The translations under genes and the position numbers were made by a program. The notes beneath the pieces are model-generated. The model made no database searches. It was given only the letters and a program-made list of their open reading frames with translations, and was not told the DNA's origin. From Alphaproteobacteria bacterium HGW-Alphaproteobacteria-3 (lineage in GTDB: Bacteria; Pseudomonadota; Alphaproteobacteria; Parvibaculales; Parvibaculaceae), in NCBI GenBank assembly GCA_002842875.1, contig PHEF01000020.1, positions 1-64,000 of the forward strand: 64,000 nucleotides of DNA, in the 5' to 3' direction. This document shows positions 44,103-54,093 of this stretch, piece after piece; within the stretch, counting starts at the first letter, position 1; every line of letters starts with the position of its first letter.

Positions 44103-45965
44103 CTACTTCCCGCGTTTGCGCAGCCCGCTCAGTTGCGACACGTCGCGAACGGCGCCGCGCGCCGCGCTGGTGGACATGGCGGCATAGGCCTGAAGCGCCG
44201 GAGAAACGCGGCGCTTGCGCACCTCCTTCGGCATCCAGCCGTCCTCTTCGGCCTGTTCGCGCCGTCCGGCCAGAACATCGTCCGCAACGGCGAGATGAAT
44301 CTTGCGGGCCGGAATGTCGATCTCGATGAGATCGCCCGTCTCGACGAGACCGATGGTGCCGCCTTCCGCCGCTTCGGGCGAGACATGGCCGATGGACAGG
44401 CCCGACGTACCGCCGGAAAAACGCCCGTCCGTCACCAATGCGCAGAGTTTCCCGAGGCCCTTCGACTTGATGTAGCTCGTCGGGTAGAGCATTTCCTGCA
44501 TGCCGGGTCCGCCGCGCGGACCTTCGTAGCGGATGAGGACGACTTCACCGGCCTTGACCTCGTTGTTCAGAATGCCGAGGACGGCCGTGTCCTGACTTTC
44601 GTAGACGCGCGCAGGCCCCGAGAAAACGAGGTTCGACGGATCGACGCCGGCCGTCTTCACGATGCAGCCATCCTCCGCCAGATTGCCATACAGCACGGCA
44701 AGGCCGCCATCCTTCGAATAGGCATGTTCGATGTCGCGGATGACGCCGTTCGCGCGGTCGAGATCGAGGTCGGGGTAGCGGCGCGACTGCGAGAAGGCTT
44801 CGGTGGTGCGCACGCCGCCCGGCGCGGCGCGGAAGAATTCATGCGCATGATTGCTCTTCGACTTGCGAATGTCCCAATGATCGATCGCCTCGCCCAGCGA
44901 CGGGCTGTGAACGGTCGGGACATGGCGGTGGATGAGACCGCCACGGTCGAGTTCGCCGAGAATGGCGAAGATGCCGCCCGCGCGATGCACGTCTTCCATG
45001 TGAACGTCGTTGCGCGCCGGCGCGACCTTCGAGAGGTTCGGCACACGGTGCGACAGGCGGTCGATATCCTTCATCGTGAACGGCACCTCGCCCTCGAAGG
45101 CGGCGGCCAGAAGATGCAGAACCGTATTCGTCGAACCGCCCATGGCGATGTCGAGCGACATGGCATTTTCAAAAGCGTCGAACGTGGCGATGTTGCGCGG
45201 CAGAACGCCGGCATCGTCCGTCTCGTAATGGCGGCGGGTGATTTCGACGATCAGACGGCCGGCCTCGAGAAACAGTTCCCTGCGGTCCGAATGCGTGGCC
45301 AGTGTCGAGCCGTTGCCCGGCAAGGACAGGCCGAGTGCCTCCGTCAGGCAGTTCATCGAATTGGCGGTGAACATGCCGGAGCACGAGCCGCAGGTCGGAC
45401 AGGCCGAACGCTCGATGACGGCGACCTGGTTGTCGGAAACCGTATCGTCGGCGGCCGCGATCATGGCATCGATGAGGTCGATGGCGCGGTCCTCGTCGTC
45501 CCATTTCACCTTGCCCGCTTCCATCGGCCCGCCCGAGACGAAGACCACCGGAATATTGAGGCGCATGGCGGCCATCAGCATGCCGGGCGTGATCTTGTCG
45601 CAATTGGAGATGCAGACGAGCGCGTCGGCGCAATGCGCATTGACCATGTATTCGACGCTGTCCGCGATGAGGTCGCGCGAGGGCAGACTGTAGAGCATGC
45701 CGTCATGGCCCATGGCGATGCCGTCATCGACCGCGATGGTGTTGAACTCCTTGGCGACCCCGCCTGCCTTTTCGATCTCGCGGGCAACGAGCTGCCCCAT
45801 ATCCTTCAGATGCACATGGCCGGGCACGAATTGGGTGAAGGAATTGGCAATGGCGATGATCGGCTTGCCGAAATCGCCGTCTTTCATGCCTGTGGCGCGC
45901 CAGAGACCGCGGGCGCCCGCCATATTGCGGCCGTGGGTCGTGGTGCGGGAACGATAAGGAGGCAC
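44103..45965 (-). CDS. ilvD: Dihydroxy-acid dehydratase
   Basis: IlvD dehydrates dihydroxy acids to 2-oxo acids in isoleucine and valine synthesis and contains an iron-sulfur cluster. The 620-residue product has the N-terminal [21 protein letters not shown], cluster cysteines in [14 protein letters not shown] and [20 protein letters not shown], and [33 protein letters not shown]. The length and motifs fit the 'type I' IlvD of proteobacteria. It stands alone, with trmN-like and S49 genes as neighbours. Confidence 0.95.
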   Translation of the reverse strand: MPPYRSRTTTHGRNMAGARGLWRATGMKDGDFGKPIIAIANSFTQFVPGHVHLKDMGQLVAREIEKAGGVAKEFNTIAVDDGIAMGHDGMLYSLPSRDLIADSVEYMVNAHCADALVCISNCDKITPGMLMAAMRLNIPVVFVSGGPMEAGKVKWDDEDRAIDLIDAMIAAADDTVSDNQVAVIERSACPTCGSCSGMFTANSMNCLTEALGLSLPGNGSTLATHSDRRELFLEAGRLIVEITRRHYETDDAGVLPRNIATFDAFENAMSLDIAMGGSTNTVLHLLAAAFEGEVPFTMKDIDRLSHRVPNLSKVAPARNDVHMEDVHRAGGIFAILGELDRGGLIHRHVPTVHSPSLGEAIDHWDIRKSKSNHAHEFFRAAPGGVRTTEAFSQSRRYPDLDLDRANGVIRDIEHAYSKDGGLAVLYGNLAEDGCIVKTAGVDPSNLVFSGPARVYESQDTAVLGILNNEVKAGEVVLIRYEGPRGGPGMQEMLYPTSYIKSKGLGKLCALVTDGRFSGGTSGLSIGHVSPEAAEGGTIGLVETGDLIEIDIPARKIHLAVADDVLAGRREQAEEDGWMPKEVRKRRVSPALQAYAAMSTSAARGAVRDVSQLSGLRKRGK

Positions 45966-46091
45966 GGGAATTTCCTTTCAACGGGGACGCAAGGGCTCGC
46001 CACTTCATATCCATATAGTGGGCGAGGCCGGGTATTTCTATCCGCGCCGAGGCGAACAGACAAACCCGCAAAAACCCTCATCCGGGTATGG

Positions 46092-46874
46092 TCAGCCCGG
46101 CTGGTCCAGCAGCAGCGCCTCGCCCCGGCGGAGCAGGGCTTCCGCGCGCTCCGTGAAGCGCCCGTCGCGGCCATGCAGCACAAGACCGGGACGCAGCACG
46201 AGCGGCGCCTTCGAGTCGCGCTGGCCGCGCAGGATGACGCGCGAGGCCGGCTTGCCGGCGGCGGGCCAGAGCGGAAAGACCTCGATGCCGCCCAGATGCC
46301 CCGTCATCGCGCCGAGCAGGCCGGCAAGCGCGTCGGCGCGGTGAATGAAGGTGACCGTGCCCTTCGGACGCGCCATCACGCAGGCAAAGCGCACCCAGTC
46401 GTCGAGATCGGAGCCGAGCGTCAGATGCGCCTGCGCCTTGCTTTCATTGGGCGAGGCCGGGTTCGACGCGGGATCGTGGAAGGGCGGATTGGCGAAAACA
46501 TGGTGCCAGGCATTGGGCTCGAAGCCCATCGCCACGAGGTCGCGCACGGGCTGACCAATATCGCCCTCGATAATCGAGACCCGGTCGCCAAGCGCATTGC
46601 GGGTGATGTTTTCGCCCGCCAGCCGCGCGAGGCCGGGCTGCACTTCGACCCCCGCCACCTCAAGGCCGCTCACACGCGAGGCAAGGCAGAGGCTCGCAAC
46701 GCCGACGCCCGCGCCGGCTTCGAGGACCCGTTCGCCCGCCCGCGCCGGCACGGCCGCCGCTAGCAGCACCGCGTCGAGCCCCGCGCGATAGCCCTTGGCG
46801 GGCTGGAGGATTTTCAGCCTGCCGTCCAGAAAGCCGTCATCGGTGGTGTCTTCGGGGGCCGCCATGCCGCTCAT
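46092..46874 (-). CDS. tRNA1(Val) (adenine-N6)-methyltransferase-like
   Basis: The 260-residue product has a Rossmann SAM-binding motif (VLEAGAGVGVASLCLASRV), an acidic ribose-binding strand (VAGVEVQPGLARLA) and the amino-methyltransferase signature NPPF (VFANPPFHDPASN). This matches the YfiC/TrmN6 group that methylates A37 of a valine tRNA. Substrate assignment is by family. The ATG at 46874 overlaps the stop of the upstream small gene by 4 bases. Confidence 0.88.
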   Translation of the reverse strand: MSGMAAPEDTTDDGFLDGRLKILQPAKGYRAGLDAVLLAAAVPARAGERVLEAGAGVGVASLCLASRVSGLEVAGVEVQPGLARLAGENITRNALGDRVSIIEGDIGQPVRDLVAMGFEPNAWHHVFANPPFHDPASNPASPNESKAQAHLTLGSDLDDWVRFACVMARPKGTVTFIHRADALAGLLGAMTGHLGGIEVFPLWPAAGKPASRVILRGQRDSKAPLVLRPGLVLHGRDGRFTERAEALLRRGEALLLDQPG

Positions 46875-47086
46875 CGGATCTCGCTCCCTCTGGCCTCGTC
46901 GAGAATCTTCCGTGCGCTCTCATAATCGTCGTCGGTCACCATGATACGCTTCGGCAGAATGCCGAGCGAGCCCTCGACAAGGCTCATATGGCTGTCCATT
47001 TCGAAGGGCTCGATACCTTCCTCCCGCAGCCTGTGCGTGAGGAAGGAGATGAAAACCGTGTCGTTGGTGCGAATCAGCTCTTTCAC
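46871..47086 (-). CDS. DUF2007-type small protein
   Basis: The 71-residue product starts at a GTG (47086) with GAGGAG upstream, giving VKELIRTNDTVFISFLTHRLREEGIEPF as the N terminus. It matches small ferredoxin-like-fold DUF2007 proteins that have been proposed to act in signalling. The longer frame to 47161 is not conserved-looking. It is translationally coupled to the tRNA methyltransferase gene (ATGA overlap). Confidence 0.8.
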   Translation of the reverse strand: MKELIRTNDTVFISFLTHRLREEGIEPFEMDSHMSLVEGSLGILPKRIMVTDDDYESARKILDEARGSEIR

Positions 47087-47258
47087 GTGCCTTGCTCCTC
47101 GATCCGTCGCCTCGTTCACGACTATGGCATGTGCCTCTCCGGGTCTTGCCGCCCCCGGCACCTCAACCTATGCTCCCTTGTGACGGCAGGATAACACAAG
47201 CCGTCGATGGAAAATCGGGTCTCCAGCCGGAAAACCGGCTTCAATTCAGGAGTGGCGA

Positions 47259-48278
47259 GTGGGTGTTGTTGTTCCCCTGGAGGAAGATCGCGGTCGCGGC
47301 CATAACGCCGTGGCGCAGCTTCAGGCGCTGGTGGCGGCCGAAATGGAGGCCGTGAACGAATTCATCCGTGAACGGATGGCTTCCGAGGTGCCGATGGTGC
47401 CCGAGCTCGCGAGCCATCTGATCAATTCCGGCGGCAAGCGTCTCCGGCCCATGCTCACCATCGCCTCTTCGCGGATGTGCGGCTACACCGGCAAGGACCA
47501 CATCAAGCTCGCCGCCACCGTCGAATTCCTGCACACGGCGACGCTCCTCCACGACGACGTGGTCGACGAGAGCGACCTGCGGCGCGGCAAGCGGACGGCG
47601 CGCACCATCTGGGGCAACCAGGCGAGCGTTCTCGTCGGCGATTTCCTGCTTGGCCGCGCCTTCAAGCTCATGGTCGAAACGAAGTCGCTGCGTGCGCTCG
47701 AAATCATCTCGGATGCCGCCTCCATCATCGCCGAAGGCGAGGTGATGCAGCTTGCCGCCGCCAAGGACACGGGCACGACGGAAGACGCCTATCTGCGCGT
47801 CATCTCGGCGAAGACCGCCGCCCTCTTCGCCGCGGCGACCGAAATCGGCGCCGTCATCTCCGGGCGGAACGGCAGCGAGGCCGCGGCGCTCGAATCCTAC
47901 GGCCGAAATCTCGGCATCGCTTTCCAGCTTGTCGACGATGCTCTCGACTATGGCGGCCGCGCGGCCTCGCTCGGCAAGAATGTCGGCGACGATTTCCGCG
48001 AAGGCAAGATCACCCTGCCCGTCGTCCTCGCCTTCCGGCGCGGCACGGCCGAAGAGCGCGCCTTCTGGCAGCGGACGCTGCAGGAAGGCAACCGGCAGGA
48101 CGGCGATCTCGAGAAGGCGGTCGAGTTCATGCAGCGCCATTCGGCGCTCGAGGATACCACCTCGCGCGCACGGCATTACGGCGCCATCGCCATCGATGCG
48201 CTGGCGATCTTCCCCGAGAGCGAGTACCGGGATGCGCTGACGCTGCTCGTCGAGTTCTGCATCAACCGCAATCACTAG
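47259..48278 (+). CDS. ispB: Polyprenyl diphosphate synthase (octaprenyl/decaprenyl type)
   Basis: The enzyme elongates farnesyl diphosphate with IPP units to the ubiquinone side chain. The 339-residue product has the two Asp-rich motifs (LLHDDVVDESDLRRGK and QLVDDALDYGG) and the HTATLLHDD context of trans-prenyltransferases. Chain length cannot be read directly; small residues before the first motif (EFLHTAT) fit a long-chain product. The start is GTG at 47259. The gene is divergent from the DUF2007/trmN operon and convergent with ispE. Confidence 0.9.
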   Translation: MGVVVPLEEDRGRGHNAVAQLQALVAAEMEAVNEFIRERMASEVPMVPELASHLINSGGKRLRPMLTIASSRMCGYTGKDHIKLAATVEFLHTATLLHDDVVDESDLRRGKRTARTIWGNQASVLVGDFLLGRAFKLMVETKSLRALEIISDAASIIAEGEVMQLAAAKDTGTTEDAYLRVISAKTAALFAAATEIGAVISGRNGSEAAALESYGRNLGIAFQLVDDALDYGGRAASLGKNVGDDFREGKITLPVVLAFRRGTAEERAFWQRTLQEGNRQDGDLEKAVEFMQRHSALEDTTSRARHYGAIAIDALAIFPESEYRDALTLLVEFCINRNH

Positions 48279-48290
48279 AGCGGCAATCCT

Positions 48291-49157
48291 TCAGAGCGCC
48301 CGGCCGGCCGCGATCCACCAGCCGGGATGCGCGGCTGCGAGCGCGCACACCGCTTCCCCGGCCGCCGCCTCCGAAGGGTAGAGGCCGAAGCATGTCGCGC
48401 CCGAGCCCGACATGCGCGCAAGCAGGCAATCGGCCGTCGCCGCGATGGCGTCCCGCACCTCGCCCACAATCGGGGCGAGCGCGATGGCGGGGGCTTCGAG
48501 ATCGTTTCCTTCTTCCGCCGCCCAGCGCACGAGACGCTCAAGCGTCGCAAAGGCGGGCAGCGCCGGATCGGACGGCAATGCGTCGAGCGGCGGCGCCGCC
48601 AGTTCCCTGAAGACGGCGGGCGTCGAAAGCGCGATGCCCGGATTGGCGAGGACCAGCCAGAACGCCGGCAGCGGCAAGCGGCCGATCCGTTCCCCGATGC
48701 CCCACATCAAGGCGGACGAAGAGGCGAGACACACCGGCACATCGGCGCCGAGCGAGGCGGCAAGTGCCGCAAGCGATGTCTCGTCCGGCTCGATCTTCCA
48801 CAGACGCATCAGCGCCCTCAGCGCCGCAGCCGCATCCGCCGAACCGCCACCGATACCGGAGGCGACGGGCAGGTTCTTCTCAAGCGTGAGGTGCGCACCA
48901 GCCGTTACGCCGGCAAGTTCGCGAAGCGCGCGGCCTGCGCGCAGCACCAGGTTGCCGGCTTCCGCTTCGAGCGCGGGCGCGAATGGCCCCGTCACGTCGA
49001 GCGAAATCCCCTCGGCCCGAGCCGCCGTCACGCGGTCGCCCGTCTGCGCGAAGGCGACGAGACTGCGCAGTTCGTGATAGCCGTCCGCCCGGCGTCCCAG
49101 AATGCGAAGCGTCAGATTGACCTTGGCGAAGGCGTCTTCCGTCACCGGCCCCGGCAT
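48291..49157 (-). CDS. ispE: 4-diphosphocytidyl-2-C-methyl-D-erythritol kinase
   Basis: IspE phosphorylates CDP-methylerythritol in the MEP isoprenoid pathway. The 288-residue GHMP kinase has AKVNLTLRILGRRADGYHEL at the N terminus, the ATP-binding LPVASGIGGGSADAAAALRAL and the C-terminal ARMSGSGATCFGLY. Start 49157 gives the conserved N terminus; the longer frame runs back into the TPR gene. It lies 4 bases after the TPR gene and probably shares its transcript. Together with the polyprenyl synthase it gives an isoprenoid theme. Confidence 0.93.
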   Translation of the reverse strand: MPGPVTEDAFAKVNLTLRILGRRADGYHELRSLVAFAQTGDRVTAARAEGISLDVTGPFAPALEAEAGNLVLRAGRALRELAGVTAGAHLTLEKNLPVASGIGGGSADAAAALRALMRLWKIEPDETSLAALAASLGADVPVCLASSSALMWGIGERIGRLPLPAFWLVLANPGIALSTPAVFRELAAPPLDALPSDPALPAFATLERLVRWAAEEGNDLEAPAIALAPIVGEVRDAIAATADCLLARMSGSGATCFGLYPSEAAAGEAVCALAAAHPGWWIAAGRAL

Positions 49158-49161
49158 GGGT

Positions 49162-50949
49162 TCACGATCCAGCCGCGCCTGCCGGCAGGCCGCTCTTGAG
49201 GTCGGTCTCGGCGCGCTCGCCCGCTTCGAGGCCGAGATCGAGCTTCGTGCGGAGAATGCCCTCGCGCCTGGCTTCCGGCTCCATGGAAAGTGCGTGGCTC
49301 CACTGGAAGCGCGCCTCGATCTTGCGCCCGACCTTCCAGAGCGCATCGCCGAGATGTTCGTTGATCGTCGGATCGCCGGGCTGCAATTCCGCCGCGCGTT
49401 CGAGATATTTGACGGCGAGCTCGTATTCGCCGAGCCGGTAACGTGCCCAGCCGAGGCTGTCCACAATGAAGCCGTCATTCGGGCGGCGCTCCACCGCCTT
49501 CTCGATCATGGCGAGCGCCTCGTCGAGATTGCGATGCTGCTCCACCCAGGAATAACCGAGATAGTTCAGCACCAGCGGATGCTCGTTCGACATGGAGAGC
49601 GCCAGCACGAGGTCCGCTTCCGCCTTATCCCATTGCCCGAGGCGTTCGAGGGAGATGCCGCGCGCATAATAAAGCGTCCAGTCGGAAGAATCGGGCTCGC
49701 CCGAAAGCGCGATCGCACGCTCATATTGTGCCGCCGCCGCCGCGTATTCTTCCGCGGCGCGATAGATATCGCCCATCGCGACGACCGGCTCGACCGCCCG
49801 CGGGTTTTTCTTCGCCGCGCTTTCGAGAACGCGGATCGCCTCCGCCCGCCGGTCCATTGCGTTCAGGGCGAGCGCCGTCTGAATGCGCGCATTCATGGCA
49901 AGGGGCGAACCCGCGCCGACCTTCCCATAGGCCGCGACGGCGTCCGCCCAGCGCTCCTGCTGCTCATAGGTGCCGGCGAGCAGCGACTGCGCGATGTCGA
50001 AATCGGGGCGCATGTAGAGCGCCAGGCGCAGATAGAGTTCGGCGAGATTGCTCGACGTATCGCTCGCAAGCGCGCTGCCGAGACCGTAGAGCGCTTCCGC
50101 TGTCCCCTCCGCCGCATTGTTGACAAGAGGCGGCAAGGCCTCGCCGCCCGTGAGCCGCTTCAGCGCGTCTGCGGCGAGCGGGTGGTCGGGCGAGAGTTCG
50201 AGGAAGCCTTCGAGGACCGCGCGCGCCTCATCGGCGCGTCCCTGCCGCTGCAGGTAGCTCGCATAGGCCTCCACGATGCGGATGGAACCGCCGCCGCTCG
50301 TTTCCATCGCCTCGCCATAGGCCTCGCCCGCGCCCGCCTCGTCGCCGAGCACCTCGAGCATCAGGCCCTCGTGGAAGGAGCGGAAAAGCGCAAAGGCCGC
50401 CCGGCCGTCGAATGTGCCGATCCGTTCGAGCGCCATTTCCCTGTCGCCCTCGCCGACGGCCGCCCACGCCACGGTCAGCGTGCCGACAAGTGCCGTGAAG
50501 GGTCCAGGTGCCGCCGCGGCGATTTCCTCGCGCGCCTGCGCATAATCGCCGCTCTTCACACCGACAAGCGCGAGGGTGACCCGCGGCATGCGTTCGCCGG
50601 AATTCAGCGCCACCAGCCGCCGCGCCAGCGGAATGGCGCGGTCCATGTCGCCACCGACCAGAGCCGACATGAAGGCGCGGTCGAGGATCACGGGATCGCT
50701 CGGCTCATCCGCCAGCGCCTTGCTGTAGAAATCGCTTGCCCTGAGATTGTCGTTCACGGAAGCGGCATGGCGGCCGGCCAGATAGGCGCCATAGGGCGTA
50801 TCCGCCTCGCCGCGCGAGAAGATGCCGTTCGATCCGGCACAGCCGCCAAGCAGCGGGGCAAGGAGAGCGAGCATGGCGGCGGCTCGCGCAGCGCGTCCTT
50901 TACGCAGGACCGGCGTTCCGCGCGCCAACGCCGTATCGACACATTCCAT
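49162..50949 (-). CDS. TPR-repeat outer-membrane lipoprotein-like protein
   Basis: The 595-residue product has a lipoprotein-type leader with a lipobox (LAPLLGGC, Cys near residue 37) and a long array of tetratricopeptide repeats (residues ~55-560), such as YGAYLAGRHAASVNDNLRASDFYSKALADEPSDP and NLDEALAMIEKAVERRPNDG. It probably acts as a periplasmic or membrane-associated scaffold. The leader is somewhat long, and a shorter start is possible at the internal Met at residue 26 (50874). It is found directly before ispE in many alphaproteobacteria, from memory. The specific partner is unknown. Confidence 0.85.
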   Translation of the reverse strand: MECVDTALARGTPVLRKGRAARAAAMLALLAPLLGGCAGSNGIFSRGEADTPYGAYLAGRHAASVNDNLRASDFYSKALADEPSDPVILDRAFMSALVGGDMDRAIPLARRLVALNSGERMPRVTLALVGVKSGDYAQAREEIAAAAPGPFTALVGTLTVAWAAVGEGDREMALERIGTFDGRAAFALFRSFHEGLMLEVLGDEAGAGEAYGEAMETSGGGSIRIVEAYASYLQRQGRADEARAVLEGFLELSPDHPLAADALKRLTGGEALPPLVNNAAEGTAEALYGLGSALASDTSSNLAELYLRLALYMRPDFDIAQSLLAGTYEQQERWADAVAAYGKVGAGSPLAMNARIQTALALNAMDRRAEAIRVLESAAKKNPRAVEPVVAMGDIYRAAEEYAAAAAQYERAIALSGEPDSSDWTLYYARGISLERLGQWDKAEADLVLALSMSNEHPLVLNYLGYSWVEQHRNLDEALAMIEKAVERRPNDGFIVDSLGWARYRLGEYELAVKYLERAAELQPGDPTINEHLGDALWKVGRKIEARFQWSHALSMEPEARREGILRTKLDLGLEAGERAETDLKSGLPAGAAGS

Positions 50950-51058
50950 CCGGGAGCAGGCCTCCGTGCCATCAGGTCACCGGCCCGCCGAAAGGACGGA
51001 CCGTCACCACACTATATAAAAGCGGGAGCGGGATACAGGCGCGAGCGCCAATCAGTCG

Positions 51059-51700
51059 TCAGTTGCCCTGTTCGCCATCCGTGTCAGGCAAGGCTTCGTC
51101 TCCCGGGCCGCTTGGCACGTCCGGAGGACCTGACGAATCTCTGCTCAAATCGACAGCCTCGTAGCTCCACTTTTTTGCCATGACCTGATAATTTTCGAAC
51201 AATGGATCGTGATATGTCCACAAGCTCTGCTTGCTGTCCCACTTCCAACGTTCGCGCTGAATGAAGTTCGCGGCTGCATTCCAATCCCTCACAAAGGGGC
51301 CAAGCATCCAATTTCGGTAAAATTCAGCATCCAGTATCTGCTCGCGAATCCCGATTGAAACGAGTTCATAGTGGTTGAGATAGTCAAGAACGGCTTGCCG
51401 TTCCGACTTGTCCTTTTCCTCAGTCGGATTGTGCAGCCTAGAGAATGAATCTTGCCTCCGGTGATACGAGAACACCGCATGCAGGCTCCTGTAGTGTGGT
51501 GCCGATTCTACTTTCTCTATCATATCGAGTGTGGCGCGCTGCCGGGCGCTGGCCCTCGCCGATCGAACTCCAAAAAATGCTACCCCAATAGAAATCAAAA
51601 CTATGAGCGGGGTGAGAAGTGAAACCCAACTAAAAGAAGAAGCGACGCAAACAATCACTGCTTGCGCCGCTTCAAAAGCTGGTGTTTCAGAACATTGCAC
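51059..51700 (-). CDS. Membrane-anchored protein, DUF4760-like
   Basis: The 213-residue product has one N-terminal transmembrane segment (residues ~22-45: SFSWVSLLTPLIVLISIGVAFFGV) followed by a basic helix (RSARASARQRATLDMIEKVES) and a helical domain of the kind called DUF4760. It is encoded by visibly less G+C-rich sequence than its neighbours, as is the ~200-base stretch above it. It lies in an otherwise conserved region, which suggests recent acquisition. Such proteins occur sporadically near defence or mobile genes, but no such partner is present. The start is the first in-frame codon. Confidence 0.65.
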   Translation of the reverse strand: MQCSETPAFEAAQAVIVCVASSFSWVSLLTPLIVLISIGVAFFGVRSARASARQRATLDMIEKVESAPHYRSLHAVFSYHRRQDSFSRLHNPTEEKDKSERQAVLDYLNHYELVSIGIREQILDAEFYRNWMLGPFVRDWNAAANFIQRERWKWDSKQSLWTYHDPLFENYQVMAKKWSYEAVDLSRDSSGPPDVPSGPGDEALPDTDGEQGN

Positions 51701-51903
51701 GGATTTAATCCCGGGCGCCTTCTCTCAGCATAGGAATCTCCAATTGCTGTGCCTGAATCTGGGTAAACTTTTACGTAGAAAAGGCTCTCCGGTCAAGAAC
51801 GCCAAAAGAACCTTCGTCAGATGCTTAACGACATAAGAAGAAAATTAATTTTTTCAATCGCATAAAGCATCACGCCGCCGTCCAGCGGTGCCGCGCCTCC
51901 CGG
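51701..51903. other. AT-richer intergenic stretch, no gene seen
   Basis: About 200 bases before the ETF-QO 3' end are relatively A+T-rich and share this composition with the DUF4760-like gene. I see no coding sequence, RNA gene or repeat. Confidence 0.5.
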
Positions 51904-53574
51904 TCACATATTCGGGTAGTTCGGGCCGCCGCCGCCTTCGGGCACCGTCCAGTTGATGTTCTGGGCCGGATCCTTGATGTCGCAGGTTTTGCAGTGGACG
52001 CAATTCTGCGCGTTGATCTGGAAGCGCGGGTTGGAGCCGTCCTCGTCGCGCACGACCTCGTAGACGCCTGCCGGGCAGTAGCGCTGCGCGGGCTCGGCGA
52101 AGTTCGGCAGGTTGTAGGCGATCGGGATCGCCGGGTCCTTGAGCTTGAGGTGGACCGGCTGGTCCTCCTCGTGGTTCGTCGCCGAGATGAAGACGGAGGA
52201 CAGCTTGTCGAAGGAGATCTTTCCGTCGGGCCTGGGATAATCGATCGGCTTGCATTCGCTCGCCTTCGCGATCGACTCGTAATCCGCCTTCTTGTGGCGG
52301 AGCGTGAAGGGCAGGCCAAACCCCAGATTGTTCATCCACATATCGACGGCGCCGAGGCCGATTCCCAAAAACGTGCCAAGCCTCGACCACAGCGGCTTCA
52401 CGTTGCGCACGCGCTTCAGGTCCTTGTAGACCGGGCTCTTCTCGTAAGTCTCCGTATAGGCCACGAGTTCGTCGCCCTGGCGTCCGTCCTTCACCGCCTC
52501 GAAGACCGCCTCCGCGCCCATCTTGCCGGTCAGCATGGCGTTGTGGCTGCCCTTGATGCGGGGCACGTTGACGAAGCCGGCCGAGCAGCCGATCAGCGCG
52601 CCGCCGGGGAAGGTGAGCTTCGGTACGGACTGGAAGCCGCCCTCGGTGATCGCGCGCGCGCCATAGGCGATGCGCTTGCCGCCCTCGAACGTGCCGACGA
52701 CGGACGGATGGTGCTTGAAGCGCTGGAACTCGTCGAAGGGCGAGAGGTAGGGGTTCTTGTAGTTCAGGTGAACCACGAAGCCGACCGAAACGAGGTTCTC
52801 GCCGAAGTGATAGAGGAAGGAACCGCCGCCGGTCGAATTGTCGAGCGGCCAGCCCATCGTGTGCTGCACGAGGCCCTTCTTGTGCTTCGCGGGGTCGATT
52901 TCCCAGAGTTCCTTCAGGCCGATGCCGAACTTCTGCGGCTCGCGGTCCTCGTCGAGCTTGAACTTGCGGATCAGTTCCTTCGACAGGGACCCGCGCACGC
53001 CTTCGGCAAAGAGCGTGTACTTGCCGCGCAGTTCCATGCCCGGCGTGTAGCTGTCCTTGTGGCTGCCATCTTTCGCAACGCCCATGTCGCCGGTGAGGAC
53101 ACCGCGCACCGAGCCGTCCTCGTTGTAGAGAACTTCCGCGCCCGCAAAGCCCGGATAGATTTCGACGCCCAGCGCCTCGGCCTGCTCGGCGAGCCAGCGG
53201 CAGACATTGGCGAGGCTCACGATGTAGTTGCCGTGGTTGCTCATCAGCGGCGGGAACAGGAAGTTCGGCACGCGAATGCCGCCGGACGGCCCCAGATAGA
53301 TGAAATGATCGGCGGTGACTTCCGTGTCGATCGGGGCGCCCTTTTCGCGCCAGTCAGGTATCAGCGCATCGAGGCCGATCGGGTCGATCACGGCGCCCGA
53401 AAGAATATGCGCGCCGACTTCCGAGCCCTTTTCGATCAGGCAGACCGAAATGTCGAAGTCCTCTTCCGCCGCGAGCTGGCGCAGCCGGATGGCCGCCGAG
53501 AGGCCTGCCGGGCCGCCGCCGACGATGACGACGTCATATTCCATGTACTCGCGTTCGACTGCCGCGTCGCTCAT
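51904..53574 (-). CDS. Electron transfer flavoprotein-ubiquinone oxidoreductase
   Basis: ETF-QO passes electrons from acyl-CoA dehydrogenases via ETF to ubiquinone at the membrane. The 556-residue product has FAD-binding VVIVGGGPAGLSAAIRLRQ at the N terminus, the HILSGAVIDP segment, and a C-terminal ferredoxin-like region with cluster cysteines (RYCPAGVYEV, QNCVHCKTCDIKDP). The final GGGGPNYPNM is typical. The start at 53574 (MSDAAVEREYMEYD) is preferred over the longer frame to 53598. It is a standalone gene divergent from the MNT/HEPN pair. Confidence 0.95.
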   Translation of the reverse strand: MSDAAVEREYMEYDVVIVGGGPAGLSAAIRLRQLAAEEDFDISVCLIEKGSEVGAHILSGAVIDPIGLDALIPDWREKGAPIDTEVTADHFIYLGPSGGIRVPNFLFPPLMSNHGNYIVSLANVCRWLAEQAEALGVEIYPGFAGAEVLYNEDGSVRGVLTGDMGVAKDGSHKDSYTPGMELRGKYTLFAEGVRGSLSKELIRKFKLDEDREPQKFGIGLKELWEIDPAKHKKGLVQHTMGWPLDNSTGGGSFLYHFGENLVSVGFVVHLNYKNPYLSPFDEFQRFKHHPSVVGTFEGGKRIAYGARAITEGGFQSVPKLTFPGGALIGCSAGFVNVPRIKGSHNAMLTGKMGAEAVFEAVKDGRQGDELVAYTETYEKSPVYKDLKRVRNVKPLWSRLGTFLGIGLGAVDMWMNNLGFGLPFTLRHKKADYESIAKASECKPIDYPRPDGKISFDKLSSVFISATNHEEDQPVHLKLKDPAIPIAYNLPNFAEPAQRYCPAGVYEVVRDEDGSNPRFQINAQNCVHCKTCDIKDPAQNINWTVPEGGGGPNYPNM

Positions 53575-53802
53575 AATTCTTTTCTCCTTATCCGGCACAA
53601 ACCTTGGGATTGTGCCGCCGGACCGCCGCTCGGAAACAGGGCTCCGTTATGGTGCGGATGCCCTTGCGGGTCAATATGCCCGCCCCTCGCGGGTGCCCGT
53701 TCCCAGTTGCATGTTATTCTCAACAAGACGCGCATTCCCGCACGATATAGAACGAGTGTAGGTTCGCCCGTGTGACCGTCAATTGGCAGGAAAGGATCGG
53801 CG

Positions 53803-54093
53803 ATGCGTCCCTCTGCAGCGCTCGAACGGCACCGTGAAGAAATAAGGCGTATGGCGGAGAGCCATCGGCTGACCAATCCGCGCGTCTTCGGCTCGGTCCT
53901 TCATCGGCTGGACCGGGAAGACAGCGATCTCGACATTCTCGTCGATCCGTCTCAGGAAGCGACGCTCCTCAATGTCGGCGCCTTGCAGGTTGCACTCGAA
54001 CTATTGACCGGCGTGAGGGTCGATGTGCAAACGCCAGGCGCTCTCCCCCCGCACTTGCGCGACAAGATACTTTCCGAGGCCAAACCCGTATGA
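53803..54093 (+). CDS. mntA: MNT-domain nucleotidyltransferase antitoxin (MntA-like)
   Basis: The 96-residue product is a minimal nucleotidyltransferase: GSVLHRLDREDSDLDILVD holds the Gly-Ser and the Asp-x-Asp metal pair. In MntA-HepT modules this protein inactivates the HEPN toxin by adding AMP to a tyrosine in its active-site motif. The ATG at 53803 gives the whole domain. It overlaps the HEPN gene by 4 bases (ATGA), a typical arrangement of this toxin-antitoxin pair. Confidence 0.88.
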   Translation: MRPSAALERHREEIRRMAESHRLTNPRVFGSVLHRLDREDSDLDILVDPSQEATLLNVGALQVALELLTGVRVDVQTPGALPPHLRDKILSEAKPV

